Positions 37,897 to 50,077 of a stretch of DNA of 64,000 nt are shown here, in pieces. The DNA comes from Anaeramoeba flamelloides (taxonomy: Eukaryota; Metamonada; Anaeramoebidae): assembly GCA_027625915.1 (NCBI GenBank), contig JANTQA010000047.1, forward strand, positions 5,270,001-5,334,000, written 5' to 3'. The notes under the pieces were generated by a model, which was not told the origin of the DNA, made no database searches, and saw nothing but the letters and a program-made list of their open reading frames with translations. Every line of letters starts with the position of its first letter. The stretch's first letter is position 1. The position numbers were made by a program, and so were the translations under genes.

Positions 37897-38133
37897 CTCT
37901 ATTTATTAATTTTTTATTTTTTTTTAGAAAACCATCTACAAAATAAATTAATTCAAGCAGAAAAAGAAAAGAAAAAAGTGGACCAATTTCAACAAATGAA
38001 TAACACATTGTTAAAAAGAATGGAAAAATATGAAAAAAATTTACCAAGGCAAAAAAAAATGGCTAAAAAATTATTCAGACTAATGAATGAAATACCAACA
38101 GAAATGACTGAATCCACAAATGAAAAAAAATAA
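33480..38133 (+). CDS. PAS domain plus coiled-coil protein, three exons
   Basis: Exons 33480-33751, 37138-37727 and 37928-38133 give 355 residues. Intron 1 is 3386 bp (phase 2, donor GTAACT, acceptor TTTAG); intron 2 is 200 bp (phase 1, donor GTAAGT). Residues 18-135 form a PAS domain spread over exons 1 and 2: EKSNEAILLIDDKTNFTFIN, then DISPQRQEHLGIASDVAAKE, and after the splice GSVDFIWNHKKITGELFYV and ITVEGKANCQVIWRLV. The splice restores a continuous PAS fold, which strongly supports the join. A Ser/Asp-rich linker (about 138-215) and a Lys/Gln/Glu-rich coiled coil (about 218-340) follow. PAS domains sense or bind partners; no kinase or other output domain is present, so a scaffold or adaptor role is possible. 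The start is the first ATG, in the context TTCACAATGGG. Confidence 0.85.
35189..35208 (+). other. Isolated G-rich tract
   Basis: Three G runs of 6, 4 and 8, separated by single T bases, in sequence that is otherwise overwhelmingly A and T. It could fold into a G-quadruplex if the longest run is split. It lies on the sense strand of the giant intron. Confidence 0.6.
35440..35505. repeat. Hairpin repeat R, copy 6 (fragment)
   Basis: Only one arm type is clear: AAATCTTTGATTTTACTC then CTTTTGTATTCTGGTAAAG and GGTTAGGCACTTC. The left arm is decayed. Confidence 0.45.
35745..36320 (+). repeat. Dispersed repeat B, copy 1, with a 71-base T run
   Basis: Shares TTGAAGAAATAGAATACATT, TTCATTATTCTTCTC, CAATTTTTAGATCAAAAT, CAGGCTTTTCTTTTATGATT and TTCATTTTTGGTTGGG with the copy at 42067-42610, in the same order and strand. 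Inside it, 35880-35950 is an unbroken T run; the other copy has a shorter, interrupted T-rich segment there. Confidence 0.7.
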
Positions 38134-39682
38134 TTTAAAATTTTGGACTAATGAAAAATTCTAAGAAAAAAAAATAACATAATAATCATGAGACAAAAAA
38201 AATATTTAATAACTCTGAATCAATTTTATTTTAAAATCGAGATAACATTATATATATATATATATCAGTACAGTCATATGACATACTATTTTTTATTTTT
38301 ATTTTTATTTTTATTTTTATATTAATTTAAATTATATTTTGAGTCTTTTATGAAAAAATAATAACTTCTATTCTAACCATAAAAAAAATTTTATTTATTA
38401 TTTTTTTTGTTTATATTTTGATTAATGAAATTACAGTGAAAATAGTATGTTATTTAGAAAAATACACGATAAAAAACTGTTTAATAAGTCTTTTAAATGT
38501 GTCAATTAAAGTATATTAGCTTCCTTCTTAACTATTACTTAAAAAAGAACAGAAATTCACTCTTGGATCTGTAATATTTAAAAAAATATTAAATACCCTT
38601 TTTTCACAATTGAAAAACATTAAAAAAAATTTTCAAGATATATTAATATTAAACATATTTAATAGATAAATTATAAAGGAAAAATTTAAGGTTCTAATGG
38701 GATATTGTTTGAATATCCTAAATCGATCAATTTTAACCCTTTTACCAAATGTTGTAATTAAAAAAATCACATATCTTCTGAACAATTAATAGGGAAACTT
38801 GTTTATCAAAAATAAAAATAAAAATCTTGATATTAAATATCAAAATAAGAATCCTTTTAATCAATTAAAAATATTTGAATAATTTTTAAATTTAAGGTCG
38901 GTTTTTGATAATTTTAAATTTAATAAAAAAAATATATTTTTTGGTCTTCTACAAATAGATATTTTTTTCAATTTAAAGGTATTTAAAACTCTAACATCGA
39001 ATCATAATTGTGTATTTATTTCTAGAGAACAAGACTCAATTTATTTAACGAAAAACATCAATAAAATGAACCATTTAAACTAAGATCAATCTTTGATTCA
39101 AAATTTTAAAGTATTTAGCGTAATTTATACTAAGTAACAATTTATTTTATAATAAAAATTAAATTATTGACTTTAACGATAATATCATAGATCTTGTTAA
39201 AATTTAAAAATTTTTAAGTTTTAAATTTTTTTGATAGTGTTTTATATTTTTTAAAGTAAATTTGAAATTTATTTTGAAAAAGTTCTAAAATACAAAAGTA
39301 TCATCTTGTTGAACTGCACTACACTTTTATTATTATATTATTATATTAAAAGTAAGGGTATAAAAATACTGAACAATTATAATGAGGGAAGGTTCACCAA
39401 GAACTAAACAAATCGATTTCAAATTTTACCTTTAAATTATTCCAATTTTCCAATATTATAAAGAATAATAATAATTGTTTAAAAATTACAGTTTTTTTGA
39501 TTTCATTCAACAAATTATCAATTAACTGTTTTTTTTGCCAAACAAAATAGTACATCAAACTTTAAAGAAATTTCAAAATATATACAACCCTTAAGGAAAC
39601 CTTATTAACATTCTTCTTAGATTTCATTTTTTTTTGTTTTTAGTCAAAACAGATTTCCCAATTCAACTTTTGTTTTACACAA
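38134..39682. other. Intergenic region, nothing recognised
   Basis: About 1.5 kb between the PAS gene and the PH gene, both on the plus strand. It holds a TA microsatellite (about 38250-38267) and a short TTTTTA tandem (about 38287-38320). No gene or large inverted repeat is seen. The PH gene promoter should lie in the last part. Confidence 0.5.
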
Positions 39683-42600
39683 ATGAGTCAAAAAAATCCA
39701 ATCCTTTCTGGAACCTTTGATCTTCAATACAACAAACCCAAGGTACAAAACAAACGTAGTGCTTGGAAAAACGGTTACCTTCTTCTCTTTGAAAATAAAA
39801 TCTCTATCAGGTTTACAAAAGTAATGAGCAACAACAATTTTTCTACATAACCCACAACTCTTTTTTCTCATTTCTTTAAAAAATTTTAATTTTGGATTGT
39901 TGTTTCTTTTCTTGACTCGGCTTTCCTTCAACTGCTGTTTGCTTATTTTGTTTTTTGAAACCCTCTTTTAGAAATCTGAAGTTTTTGCACTTGACAATTT
40001 TGAAGTAATCAAAGTGACTGAAAAAATTAATGATCGATCATACATATTAAAGCTTTCTCGTGTTGGGAAAAAACCAATTTTTGTAGATTTAGAAAATCAA
40101 AACACATATGAAGAATGGGAGAAAATTTTAAAACAAACCATCTCAAGCCATGTAAAATATTATTTTTTTTTCTTTGAATCTCTTTCTTGTTCTTTTTATC
40201 TTTTATTTTTTTTTTTATTTCTTTTTTTTTTTTTTTTTTTTTTTTTTATTCATTCAAACAAAAAACACAAACATCTGAAAAATAAGAAATTTTTCGATTT
40301 TTCTAACCTACAAACACCCAACAAAAACATTCAATAAATTATTTTTCGTACAACCTCAAGTTTATAAAATATTCAATAACACCCCAAATTTCGATTCGTT
40401 GTTTCACAAAAAAAAAAAAAAAAAAAAAAGAATAAAGATCCCGAAAAATGCCTATTTAAGTATTCAAAAAATCTATTCTTCAAAATATATCAGTAATCAC
40501 AGACTGAAATTTGAATAACAAACGGGAATAAATTTTTGATAGTGCTTCCTTTTTTTTCCTTCTTTTTGTTACCACAACGATTTTTCAATTACAAATGTAC
40601 AATTTTTATTTCAAGTTCCAAAATATTTGAAGAATTTGAGTAACAAAAACCCAAAGATCTTTACATTACCAATTAGAAGTGATGTTTCTAGAGATTTAAT
40701 TCAACTTCCTTCTTCAACTTTTGAGATAAAATTTTAATTACTGGTTTTGAAATGTAAATGGGTTAAAATTTAAGAAAATTTTACTTTTTTTTCAAATCTT
40801 CAAAATTCTTTAATTTGGTGTTCTTAGTTCACCCAAAATATACCAACAAATACAATAAAAAAGTACCAAGAAAATAAATAGAGATAACAAATTTCAATAT
40901 ATGACTTGAATGACAGTACTGTTAAAATCAAATTGAACTACTGGTATTTTCAGAATAAATGGGAATTAATTTTCACTTCATTTTCTTTTCCTTTGCTTTG
41001 TTTTATCGTATCGAAAAAAATCCAGGTCATGAAAATAAGCCCTTACATGATTTTTAATTGTTAATATTAGGGAAATTTTTGTATAGTTGAAGTATAATTG
41101 TCTGTTGTTAAAGCCCTAGTACCAGTATAAAAGCAAAAAAAATGTCCATTTTTTTTTGTCATTTTTTTTCAATCTCCTTTTTCAAAAACCCCATGAACAA
41201 AAGGTTGCCTGAAATATAAAACATGATTACAATTCAAACCTAGCCAAATACTTTGTTCAAAACTATAACTTAAAGATATTCCAAAAAAGTTAATTTAAAA
41301 AAAATGACAAAAAAAAAGATCATTTTTTGCTTTTATACTGATACTAGGGCTTAAATATTCGGGAAATTTAAAACCAAATCCTTTTTATAAATAATCAATT
41401 TTTTTATGAGCCTAGTATTAAACCAACCTAAAGTTCATTAAATTGAGTACTTCTATAGAACACTCATTTAGTTGTTTGATAATCCAAAGTAGATCAACTT
41501 TTTTTGAAAAAACAAATAGGGTTTTATGGAGGTTTGCTCGAGTTAGGTCAATCATAATTTTTTATTCTTGGTTTTTGATTGATTGAATGTTATTTTGAAC
41601 AAGTATAATTTAATTGATCAACATTTTAATAAGTGGAAAAGTTAGAATTTTAAAAGGTTGTTTCTAAAATAAAAGAAATTATTCAGAAATTAGAAAAACA
41701 ATTTCCCTAATATTAAGAATTAAAAATCTTGTCATCACTTATTTTCATGTCAATTATTTTTTTTCAATCGATAAAACAAATTAAAAGAAAAGAAAATGAA
41801 GTGAAAATTAATTCCCATTTATTCTGAAAATACCAGTAGTTCAATTTGATTTTAACAGTACTGTCATTCAAGTCATATATTGAAATTTGTTATCTCTATT
41901 TATTTTCTTGGTACTTTTTTATTGTATTTGTTGGTATATTTTGGGTGAACTAAGAACACCAAATTAAAGAATTTTGAATAATTGGAAAAAAAAATAAAAT
42001 AAAAGGTAAGGAGATGAAATTTCTTTCCTATTTATAATTTCTAAATTGTCTTTTCACCGAAAGGAAACCAGTTTTATTGAAGAAATAGAACATATTCTAT
42101 GAGTTAAATTCATTATTCTTCACAAACTAAAATTTTCAATTTTTAGATCAAAATTATTTGTTCTCATTTTACAAAATTTTGTTTTTTTTCTTTCTTCCTT
42201 TTTTCCTTTTGTTTTTTTTTCTTAAAAAAATTTGATTTGAAAAAAAAAATAAATGAAACTCCAAATCAACATACAGAAAAGTGAGGCTCTGTATTTTCTT
42301 TTAAAATTCATACATTTACAATTAAAAAATCTTATTGTCAACAATTTAAATTTTCCTAAACAATTGATAAATTTTGCATGATAAGTTCCAATGAAAGTCG
42401 TAAAAAAATTTTTTTTAACATTTTCTTTTTTTTTCAAAGATTTATAGTTTGTCCAGGCTTTTCTTTTATGATTATCGACTCTAATCCGAAGTTTATTATT
42501 TCTCTTATTTCTAAAGAATCTTTTGGTTGATTCTTAAAAAAAAAAAGTGAAATTTTCATTTTTGGCTGGGTGTCTTTGTGTGAAATAGAGTTTATAATTG

Positions 42601-45067
42601 AATAATTTTTTTTCAAAAAATTTTATATTCAAATATACATTATATTTTCTTCTGAATTAATAAAATATTATTCACAAATAATTATAATTCCTACATGATT
42701 TTTTGTTGCTATTTCTTTAAATATTCATTTTGTTAAATTAATTTTATATTCACTAACATTCAAATTCTCAAATAATTATAAGGATGATAGAAACTTTATT
42801 CAGTATTCTAAATTAAATACACCCATCTTTTATTTTTTTTTATATTTATAATCATAATAGAAACGACACATTAGTTTGCAATTGCAAGAAAAAAAGAAAG
42901 AAGATGAATTAAATAAACCAACAAAATCTGGGATATTAAGAAAAAGGGGAAGGAAAACGTTTCTCAGACAAAAATGGAGAAATCGATATTTTGAATTGAT
43001 CAAAGAACAAAAAAAACTGTGTTATTGGGCAAGTGAGCAAAAAGTAATCATTTAAATCATTTTTTTATTAATCATTATTATATTTAAAATTAATATACTA
43101 ATAATTCTTTTAAAAAAAAAAATGTGAAAGTTGTTAAATTAACAAAATACGATTAAAACTAATCTTAACAATCAAATTTAAATCACAATTGAGTTTTTAA
43201 CTCGATAAAGATTTAAAAAAATATATATAAATGTAGTAATCATAGCTTTATATTTAGATTTTGTGTATCAAGAAAAAAAAAAAATTAAATCTTAATTTTT
43301 TGAGTTCAAGATATTTTCATTAATAATAGTTAAATTTATAAAAGCTCTTTGACTTAATTAAATATATATATATATATATATAAGTCAAATTTCAAAATTA
43401 GGGACAAACTTTTTTATTATTATTTTTTTCTTTTTTCATTTGCCTTTAAAAAATAAAATGATGATACTATATTTTTATTTATTAATCTATATTGGTTATA
43501 ATCTCAAAACACTTTAATAAAAAATTATTATATTTCTAAAATAAAACTAATAATTAAAAAATAATAATAATAAAAGAAAAGCGCCCAGCTTGGTACAATT
43601 ATATTTCATCCAAATATTAAAATTGAAAAAACAAAATTTATTGAAGAGCCATTTGGAATTTTATTTGACCTTGGCAAACGTATTTATGAATTTGCAGCCA
43701 ATTCCGAAAAGGAAAGAGAATCTTGGATTAACTTTTTCGAAGAAGCAATTTTATCATCAAAGAGTACTAATGATGATGAAAATGAAAATGAAAAGGAAAA
43801 TGAAAAGGAAAATGAAAAGGAAAAGGAAAATATAAATGAAAAGGAAAAGAATGATATTCAAAAAAAGGATATAGAAATTACTAATTCAGATGAAAAAGAA
43901 AATGATAACAAAAATCAAGAAAATGAAGTGGGTGTGAGCAGTGAGAAAGATGAAGAAGAAAATAACATGAATAATAATATTGCTATCAAAAATGAAAAAA
44001 ATAATAAAGAAATTGAAAGAAAGGAAGAAGTTAAAACCTCTTCTCAAACAGTTTCCCAAATAAATCAAAAGGAATTAAAAAATGAAAATCTTCAGAATAT
44101 ACAAGAAAGTGAAAATGAAAAAAAACGTGATCAATTGGAATTTGTTGTTCATCGTAAAGATTCATCAGTTACTTCAAGTGATGAAGAAAATATTCTTGAA
44201 ATAGACAAAAATAAAAATGAAATAAAACTTGATGAGAATAATAAAATAGAGACGGTGTTAGAAGAGGGGAAGGGTGGAAAGGAGGAGAAAGGGGAGGAGA
44301 AGGAGAAGGAGAAGGAGAAAGAGAAGGGGAAAGAGAAGGGGGAAGAGAAAGAGAAAGAGATAGAGGAAGAGGAAGAGGAAGAGGAAGAGGAAGGAGAAGA
44401 GAAAGAGAAAAAAGAAAAAAATGAAAATGATAATAAAAATGAAAATGAAAAGGATAAAAAAAATAAAAAGGATAATTATCAAAAAGATCAAATCGAAATT
44501 GAAAAAATGTGGGAGAGTATAGATGAAGAGACAAAATTATTATGGAACCAAAAGTTAGAAGAAAAAATACTCGAAAAAAATAAACTTTTTGATCAAAAAA
44601 TAAAAAAAAATTTTAAAAACATTCTACAAGAAAGAAAAACAAAAAACGAAAACGAGGAGACAATAAATAAAATTTTTACAAATGCAAAATTATATCTAAA
44701 AGAATTATCACAATATTTGATAGACGGTATTCCCATTTCTTCATTAAAACCAAATGGAAAATTGCAGGATGTATGTATTTGGGTAGTCGGTGATGGTACT
44801 GCTGTATGCTGGGGGGACACTGAACGGACGACTAAAATTAATTTCTTAAACTTTGCCACAATGGATGCTATTTTATTGGGAATTACAACAAAAATAATGA
44901 AAAAATCATCTTCAAAGCTTCAAGATAATCTTTGTTTTTCGTTAGTTTCTCGTTCTGGTTCGTTTGACTTTGTTACAAAATCTGAATTCGAAAAGGAATT
45001 GTGGTCATCTGTTTTAGATGCACTCAAACATAATTTTACTGAAGGTTATTCTTCTTTTAATCTTTAA
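39683..45067 (+). CDS. Protein with two PH domains and a PH-like C-terminus, four exons
   Basis: Exons 39683-39820, 39972-40151, 42861-43043 and 43589-45067 give 659 residues. All introns are phase 0 (151, 2709 and 545 bp) with donors GTAATG, GTAAAA and GTAATC. PH domain 1 is at about 6-104: SGTFDLQ, AWKNGYLLLFENK, FVDLENQNTYEEWEKIL with the conserved C-helix Trp95. PH domain 2 is at about 128-222: KSGILRKRG, WRNRYFELI, KLCYWASEQK joined to LGTIIF, then FAANSEKERESWINFF with Trp213. Each splice falls inside a PH domain and restores it. A highly charged Glu/Lys linker (about 227-500) follows. The last ~110 residues again look PH-like, ending ELWSSVLDAL with Trp639. PH domains bind phosphoinositides or proteins; membrane recruitment is likely, but no catalytic domain is seen. 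The first ATG after 39650 was chosen; it leads straight into the first PH strand. Confidence 0.88.
40800..41977. mobile_element. Foldback element with ~193-bp arms that look identical
   Basis: The left arm starts TCAAAATTCTTTAATTTGG at 40800 and runs to about 40992. The right arm (41785-41977) is its complement, with no mismatch found by eye. Further inward, 41020-41100 pairs with 41700-41780 (imperfect), and 41112-41165 pairs with 41297-41350 (AGCCCTAGTACCAGTATAA against its complement). Nearly the whole 1178 bp can therefore fold on itself. No coding region and no clear target duplication were found. It lies in the giant intron of the PH gene. Confidence 0.75.
42067..42610 (+). repeat. Dispersed repeat B, copy 2
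   Basis: Homologous to 35745-36320 over its full length by eye: TTGAAGAAATAGAACATATT, CAATTTTTAGATCAAAAT, CAGGCTTTTCTTTTATGATT and TTCATTTTTGGCTGGG in order. Both copies lie in giant introns, on the same strand as the host gene. Confidence 0.7.
43381..43530 (+). repeat. Dispersed repeat E, copy 2
   Basis: Starts after a TA microsatellite with CAAATTTCAAAATTAGGG and has the ATTTGCCTTTAAAAAATAAA block and an AATCTATATTGGTTATAATC block. It forms part of intron 3 (43044-43588) of the PH-domain gene. Confidence 0.65.
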
Positions 45068-45104
45068 AAATAATTTATTTTTATTTTTTTTTTTATTTTG
45101 AAGG

Positions 45105-45530
45105 GGGGGTAATTCCTTTTTACAGTTCGTTAGCTTTTCCGGGATTTAAAGGAAAGGAGTTAAATCTTTGATTTTACTCTATTCTTTTGAATTATGGAAA
45201 AGTGCCATTAGGTTTTCTTACTTTTTGAAATGTTTTTTTTTGATTATAAAATCAATAGATTTTCATTAGGTTTTTTTGAGTTTTCTATTTATTTAGAAAA
45301 TCAATAGATTTTCGTTAGGTTTTTATTACTTTTTGAAATAAACAGAAAATTTTAATAAATTTTCGGTTTATTTCGAAAAGTAAAAAAAACCTAGAACACT
45401 TCAGTAATAAAATAGAAAACCTCAAAAAAACCTAGAACACTTGATGAAACAAAAAAAAAAATTCAAAAAAAAACGAGGCACTTGATGACACTCTACGAAA
45501 CTTGATGACACTTGATGGCACCCCCCTAAT
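45105..45530. repeat. Hairpin repeat R, copy 7, just beyond the PH gene stop
   Basis: Begins about 40 bases after the PH stop codon. Contains the GGATTTAAAGGAAAGGAG / TATTCTTTTGAATTATGG pair, the TTTTTATTACTTTTTGAAAT / TTTCGAAAAGTAAAAAAAACC pair, CTCAAAAAAACCTAGAACAC, and at the end a linker series made of CACTTGATGACACTC-like repeats. It could lie in the 3' untranslated region or act near transcript termination. Confidence 0.7.
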
Positions 45531-47689
45531 TTCTAAATTTTTGTTTAGAAATTTTAATAAAGAATTATAATTTTCTTTATCATTTACCAATGACAATATA
45601 AATAATGAGTCTTTATTTTGAATAGTATCTAATGATATTATTCTTTAGTTTTTTTTATTTGTGTTTATTTGGATTAATTCTTCAATCCAAAATTTTTGGT
45701 TCTTTTTTTATTATTATTGAGTAAGTGTAAATTACACTCTAGATGCACTTTTACTTAGATTTCATTTCAAGGTAATTTAAGCGTAAAATCCGAGATTCCA
45801 GAGCTATTCATGTAAACGATATACCTAAAAAATTTTTTATGATTAAAAAGCTAATATTTATATATAACAAAACAAATATATACAAAATAAAAAAGTGTTT
45901 GGAGAGGTTCATAAAAAGAAATGAAAAAAAAATTAAATTGTTACCTTTAAATAAGAATACCCAAAATCACAGTTACAATACTTTTGATCAATTTTATTTA
46001 ATTTGATAATTGATCATGAATGTTCTTTTCTGAGTTATTTAATTGTTATTATTTCGTTTTTCGGGTTGATCTGATTTAATTTAAACCTTTGGTCATTTTT
46101 AGCTTTTGCTTTTTCGTTTTTATTTTTGAGTTGCTCATACTTTCTTGTGTTTCAGTATCTAAGTATTAGCAAGTAACCACTTGATCTTTTTACTTTGTAA
46201 CTCTTCTTCAAAATATAATAAAGATTCAGTTTGTGAAAAAAATGTAAAAAAAAAAAAATCGGTATGTTACTTCTTTGTAAATAATTTCCAATAATCAATC
46301 AATTATTTCATAATTATTAAATTATATCAAGGTATAAATAAATATATTTGTATATCTTGATGAAAATAATGAATTTTCTTCCGATCTACCTTGATAAATT
46401 TATGTCCAAAAATTTAGTAGATCTAAACTAAAATTCAAAATTTACCACACAGCTAAAACATCCCAAACAATCACAATAATACAGTTTCATTGAAATTGGA
46501 GATAATTTTGATTTTTTGTAAAATATGAAAATCATTTTTTCATCTTTTTGTTTTTCTTTACTTTTCATTGTTTAAATTGTGTAATTTGTTTCTTTGGATC
46601 AAAATTTTTTTCAACCATCGATATTAGGTTAAAGTCAAGTTGTACCAAATAGAAGAACTCAAATAAAATTAGTTGGTAGTATCTAACCTTTGATCAATAT
46701 TCCTATATAGAATTTAAACAAATTTACCAATGTATTTTTTTGTTTTGCTCTCTCCAAAATTTTTAACACACCCTTGATTTTTTAGTATTGATAATTATTT
46801 ATTTATTGTTTTGTGAGTATTGTAATTTATAAATAAGTGTTAACATTTCAATTAGTGAATGGTGTTAATTTGGTAAATCTTCTTGAATTGATAAAATAAG
46901 TTTTTTTTTTTCACAAATCGAATTTTGGTGTGTTAAAAATTTTGAATTGGGGTTTAGATTTTTCATTCTGAAAAATATTATTTTTTTTGAAGTGTTCTCT
47001 TGTTTTATTCAAAAGGGTTAATTCTTGACCATATTTTTTTTTAAACTGTTATTTTTGTTGGGGAAGGTTTAAAGTTTCAAACAAAAACCAAAATTATTTT
47101 CAGGTATAACCTTTAATAAGTTGTAAAAAAGGGAGTACACTTGGTACTTGCGATTTTAAAATAATTATATTGTTTTAGTGGTTATATAGAATATTGAAAT
47201 AGGTTTAGAAAGTTAAATTTTTTAGAAAACTTTTTATTTAATTCATTAATTGTTTCTAAAAGTTCAAAAAAATATAATAAAAAAAAATAATAAAAAAATT
47301 TTTTTAGAGAAAAGATAATGGACAAGTCGTAATACACCTGATTTCAAATCCCAAGATCTGTTATCAGATTTTCCACAACCGTGCTAATTCTTTTTTTACC
47401 TTTTTTCAAATAAGCAATCACAGTGTAATATTAATTAAAAAGAAATCAAATAAATGGAGGTTTAAAAGAACAGTTAATTTTTTGAAGAAATCGTTTGAAT
47501 AATTTGAATCTTTTTGTTGATTATAAAAATTGAACTTGGTAGAAATGAAATTTAAAATACTCACAATTTATCATATGTGTCTGGTTTTTGATAGAATTGG
47601 TTAACTCTCACCAGTTTTAATAATATCTCGAAAGAAATTAGGGATTCGAAAAATATATAAAGTGTCCACAAGTTTGTTAGAGTACTTTC

Positions 47690-47870
47690 AGTATCTTATT
47701 TATTTTTTTTTTATTTGAATTTTTATTTTTGTTTTGAAAATCTATAGATTTTCCTATCGAAGAAAAAAAATTAAAAAAAAAGCTTATAGTAACTTTTTCA
47801 GAAGTAAAAAATATAGAGTAAAACCTTTTTTTTTATTCAATTCTTTTAAATAAAAAAATTTTACTATTAT
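47690..47870. repeat. Hairpin repeat R, decayed copy
   Basis: Recognisable only by AAAATCTATAGATTTTCC and by GAGTAAAACC...ATTCAATTCTTTTAAAT blocks. It may be a remnant of the family; support is weak. Confidence 0.3.
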
Positions 47871-49614
47871 CTTTTCTTGTGGTACTTCTCTTTACAAGAA
47901 AATAAAATTTTGTCTCAAATAAACCCTAATTCAAATTTTTTGACTAACAAAAATTTTATTTGAAAAAAAAAATCAACTTAATCGGGGTGGTTACATTTTA
48001 CTAATTTTGATTGTCTATCTTTATTTGAAACACAATAATTAAAACAATTTATACAATTAAGACTTTTAATATTTAACTAAATATGAGAGTAGAATATAAA
48101 ATAGTATGATATATTTATTTACAATTTAAAAAAATGCGAATCAAAAAACTTTATAATAATAACCATAAGAAAATAAACAAAAATAAAATAATTATTATCC
48201 TTTTATGTAATATTCAATATAATTACTTCTCCATTACTTTGTTATAATTTTATTCACAACATGGAATAATTTTGTTTGTTATTTTTTTTAGAAAAATAAA
48301 TTACCAAATATTTTAAAAGAATTCCAAAATCAATTTAAATTCCAATTTTCGCATATTTCATCTAATTCTAGTTTTGGTTTAGAAAATAGGATATTTTTTG
48401 GATTCCTCTTCAGAATAAGGATTTATTCGATGAATTTGTTTGATTGTTTAATTAATTATTTTCCGATTAAATTGAAAAAACTCAAAAAAATTCTGATACT
48501 GATTTAATTTTTTTCTGATATTTTTTTTTAATTGGGAGCTGAATTTTTTATAACTGTTTTTTGATTTTATTTCCTCCTCCTTTATTTTTAATTTTTGAAA
48601 TAGTATTCTTTATTTTGGTTTTGTTTGATAAAAATACAGAAAAAAGAATTTTGAAAACAAATTGTTAGAAAAACTGTAGTTGGTAAAATAAAAAAACGTG
48701 GAATGGGGTGAGAGAAATTCAAGGTTAATAATTCCTTGTTTATTTTCATAAAAATTAAGATGATAAAGAGAAAAAAATCTTCTAAAAAAGACTTTGGTGG
48801 TTTTTTTTTTCTTTTTTTCAAGGTTTTTACAATTTTATTTGTAAAGTGGATCTTTCTTGTTTGGTCTCCAAATATAAAAAAAAAATGTTTACAATACATG
48901 TCTTAAAGTCTTGATTTTATTAATTTACTCTTTGGATAATTTCAAAAATTGGCAGAAACACCTCTCTAGATCCAAACTACAATTTAATAATTCCAAAAAT
49001 TTAATCCAAAAAATTGAAAAATGATATATTCTACTCATATTTATTTTGGGTTCGTTTTCTTTTCAGAAATAGAGCAAGTGAATTATATATTAATCCAATA
49101 TCTCAATATCTTTTGACAATTAAAATATCTATTTTTTCAGTAGAGTTATCACCTATAAGAAAGTTTCATCAGCGAAAATGTATTTATTTAATACATATTT
49201 ATTGTTTCCAGATTTTACAATTTAATATAAGTCTTATACTCTACAGATATAATTTAATTATCATTTATTTTTATTCCAATCCGGTTTGTGGTAATATCTA
49301 ACTAATATCCTATCTCTTGAGATTCTTTTCATAAAACCTTTTCTTTTCAATGGTTCCATTTTATCTGGGTTTTGTAATTAGTTTAATAGTTTGTCAATTA
49401 TTTTAGTTTCCCATTTTTTCTTGAGATTTTATAAATGTGTATAAAAAAAAAAGAATTATCAAACAATTGTATATTGGAAAAGAAATTACTTAATAACTAT
49501 TTTACTAAAAAAAATTCTGTAAAATGAATTCCTTAAAAAAAATATCTCACATAAATTACTCAAAGTGGCTGGTATTTTTCGTGGGAAGTTAGTTGATTAT
49601 AAATTAGTCAGATT

Positions 49615-49932
49615 GTGGCAAAAATGGTCATAAACAATACATTCCATAATCTGATAACCTTGTATTTCTTAAGTGCCAAAATTATCTCTTTTTCTAATTA
49701 TTTTTTAACTTTGACTTTGTTTTTTAATTTAAATATGGATCAATTTAAAAAAAAAATTTAAGATCTCATTTTAAATTACTTTTGTTGTTGTTGGAAATTC
49801 CAATCAATGAATTTAACAAACTGAAGTAAAGAGATCAATCTTCAACTTCATAAAGACTTTTACAATTCAAAAAAAATTTGCAATAGAACGAATTTAAAAA
49901 AAAAAAGAAAAATGTATTGTTCAAAAGATTAC
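49615..49932 (+). repeat. Direct repeat D, copy 1
   Basis: Shares ACATTCCATAATCTGATAACC, GATCTCATTTTAAAT, CTTTTGTTGTTGTTGGAAAT and CTTCAACTTCATAAAGAC with 53425-53962 in the same order and strand. The two copies bracket the second PAS gene, about 4 kb apart. Confidence 0.7.
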
Positions 49933-50077
49933 TTTTTTTGTTTACATGTTAAATGATTTTTTATCTTTTTTAAACCAACTTTTTGACGAAAATTTTGTCG
50001 TCCTAGCTTGTAATTTTATATTTATATTTTTTTTTGATTTAAAATTATCTGAAATCTGCCTCATACTGTTGGGTGTT

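Larger units (their letters stand above)
40152..42860 (+). other. Giant intron 2 of the PH-domain gene (2709 bp)
   Basis: The donor GTAAAA follows His106; the acceptor AATAG precedes Lys107. It contains a foldback element (40800-41977) and dispersed repeat B copy 2 (42067-42610), and starts with a long T-rich stretch. No nested gene is recognised. Confidence 0.75.

Noticed and set aside
43886-44534. Long minus-strand frames opposite the PH gene's charged linker, and plus-strand frames opposite the PAS Asn tracts at 51284-51988.
   Set aside because: They are complements of low-complexity coding repeats; the proteins would be simple Leu/Phe/Pro/Ser or Val/Ile runs.
46756-46945. Inverted pair CAAAATTTTTAACACACC and complement.
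   Set aside because: The match is only about 18 bases with poor extension, and other copies were not found. It is too weak to call an element.
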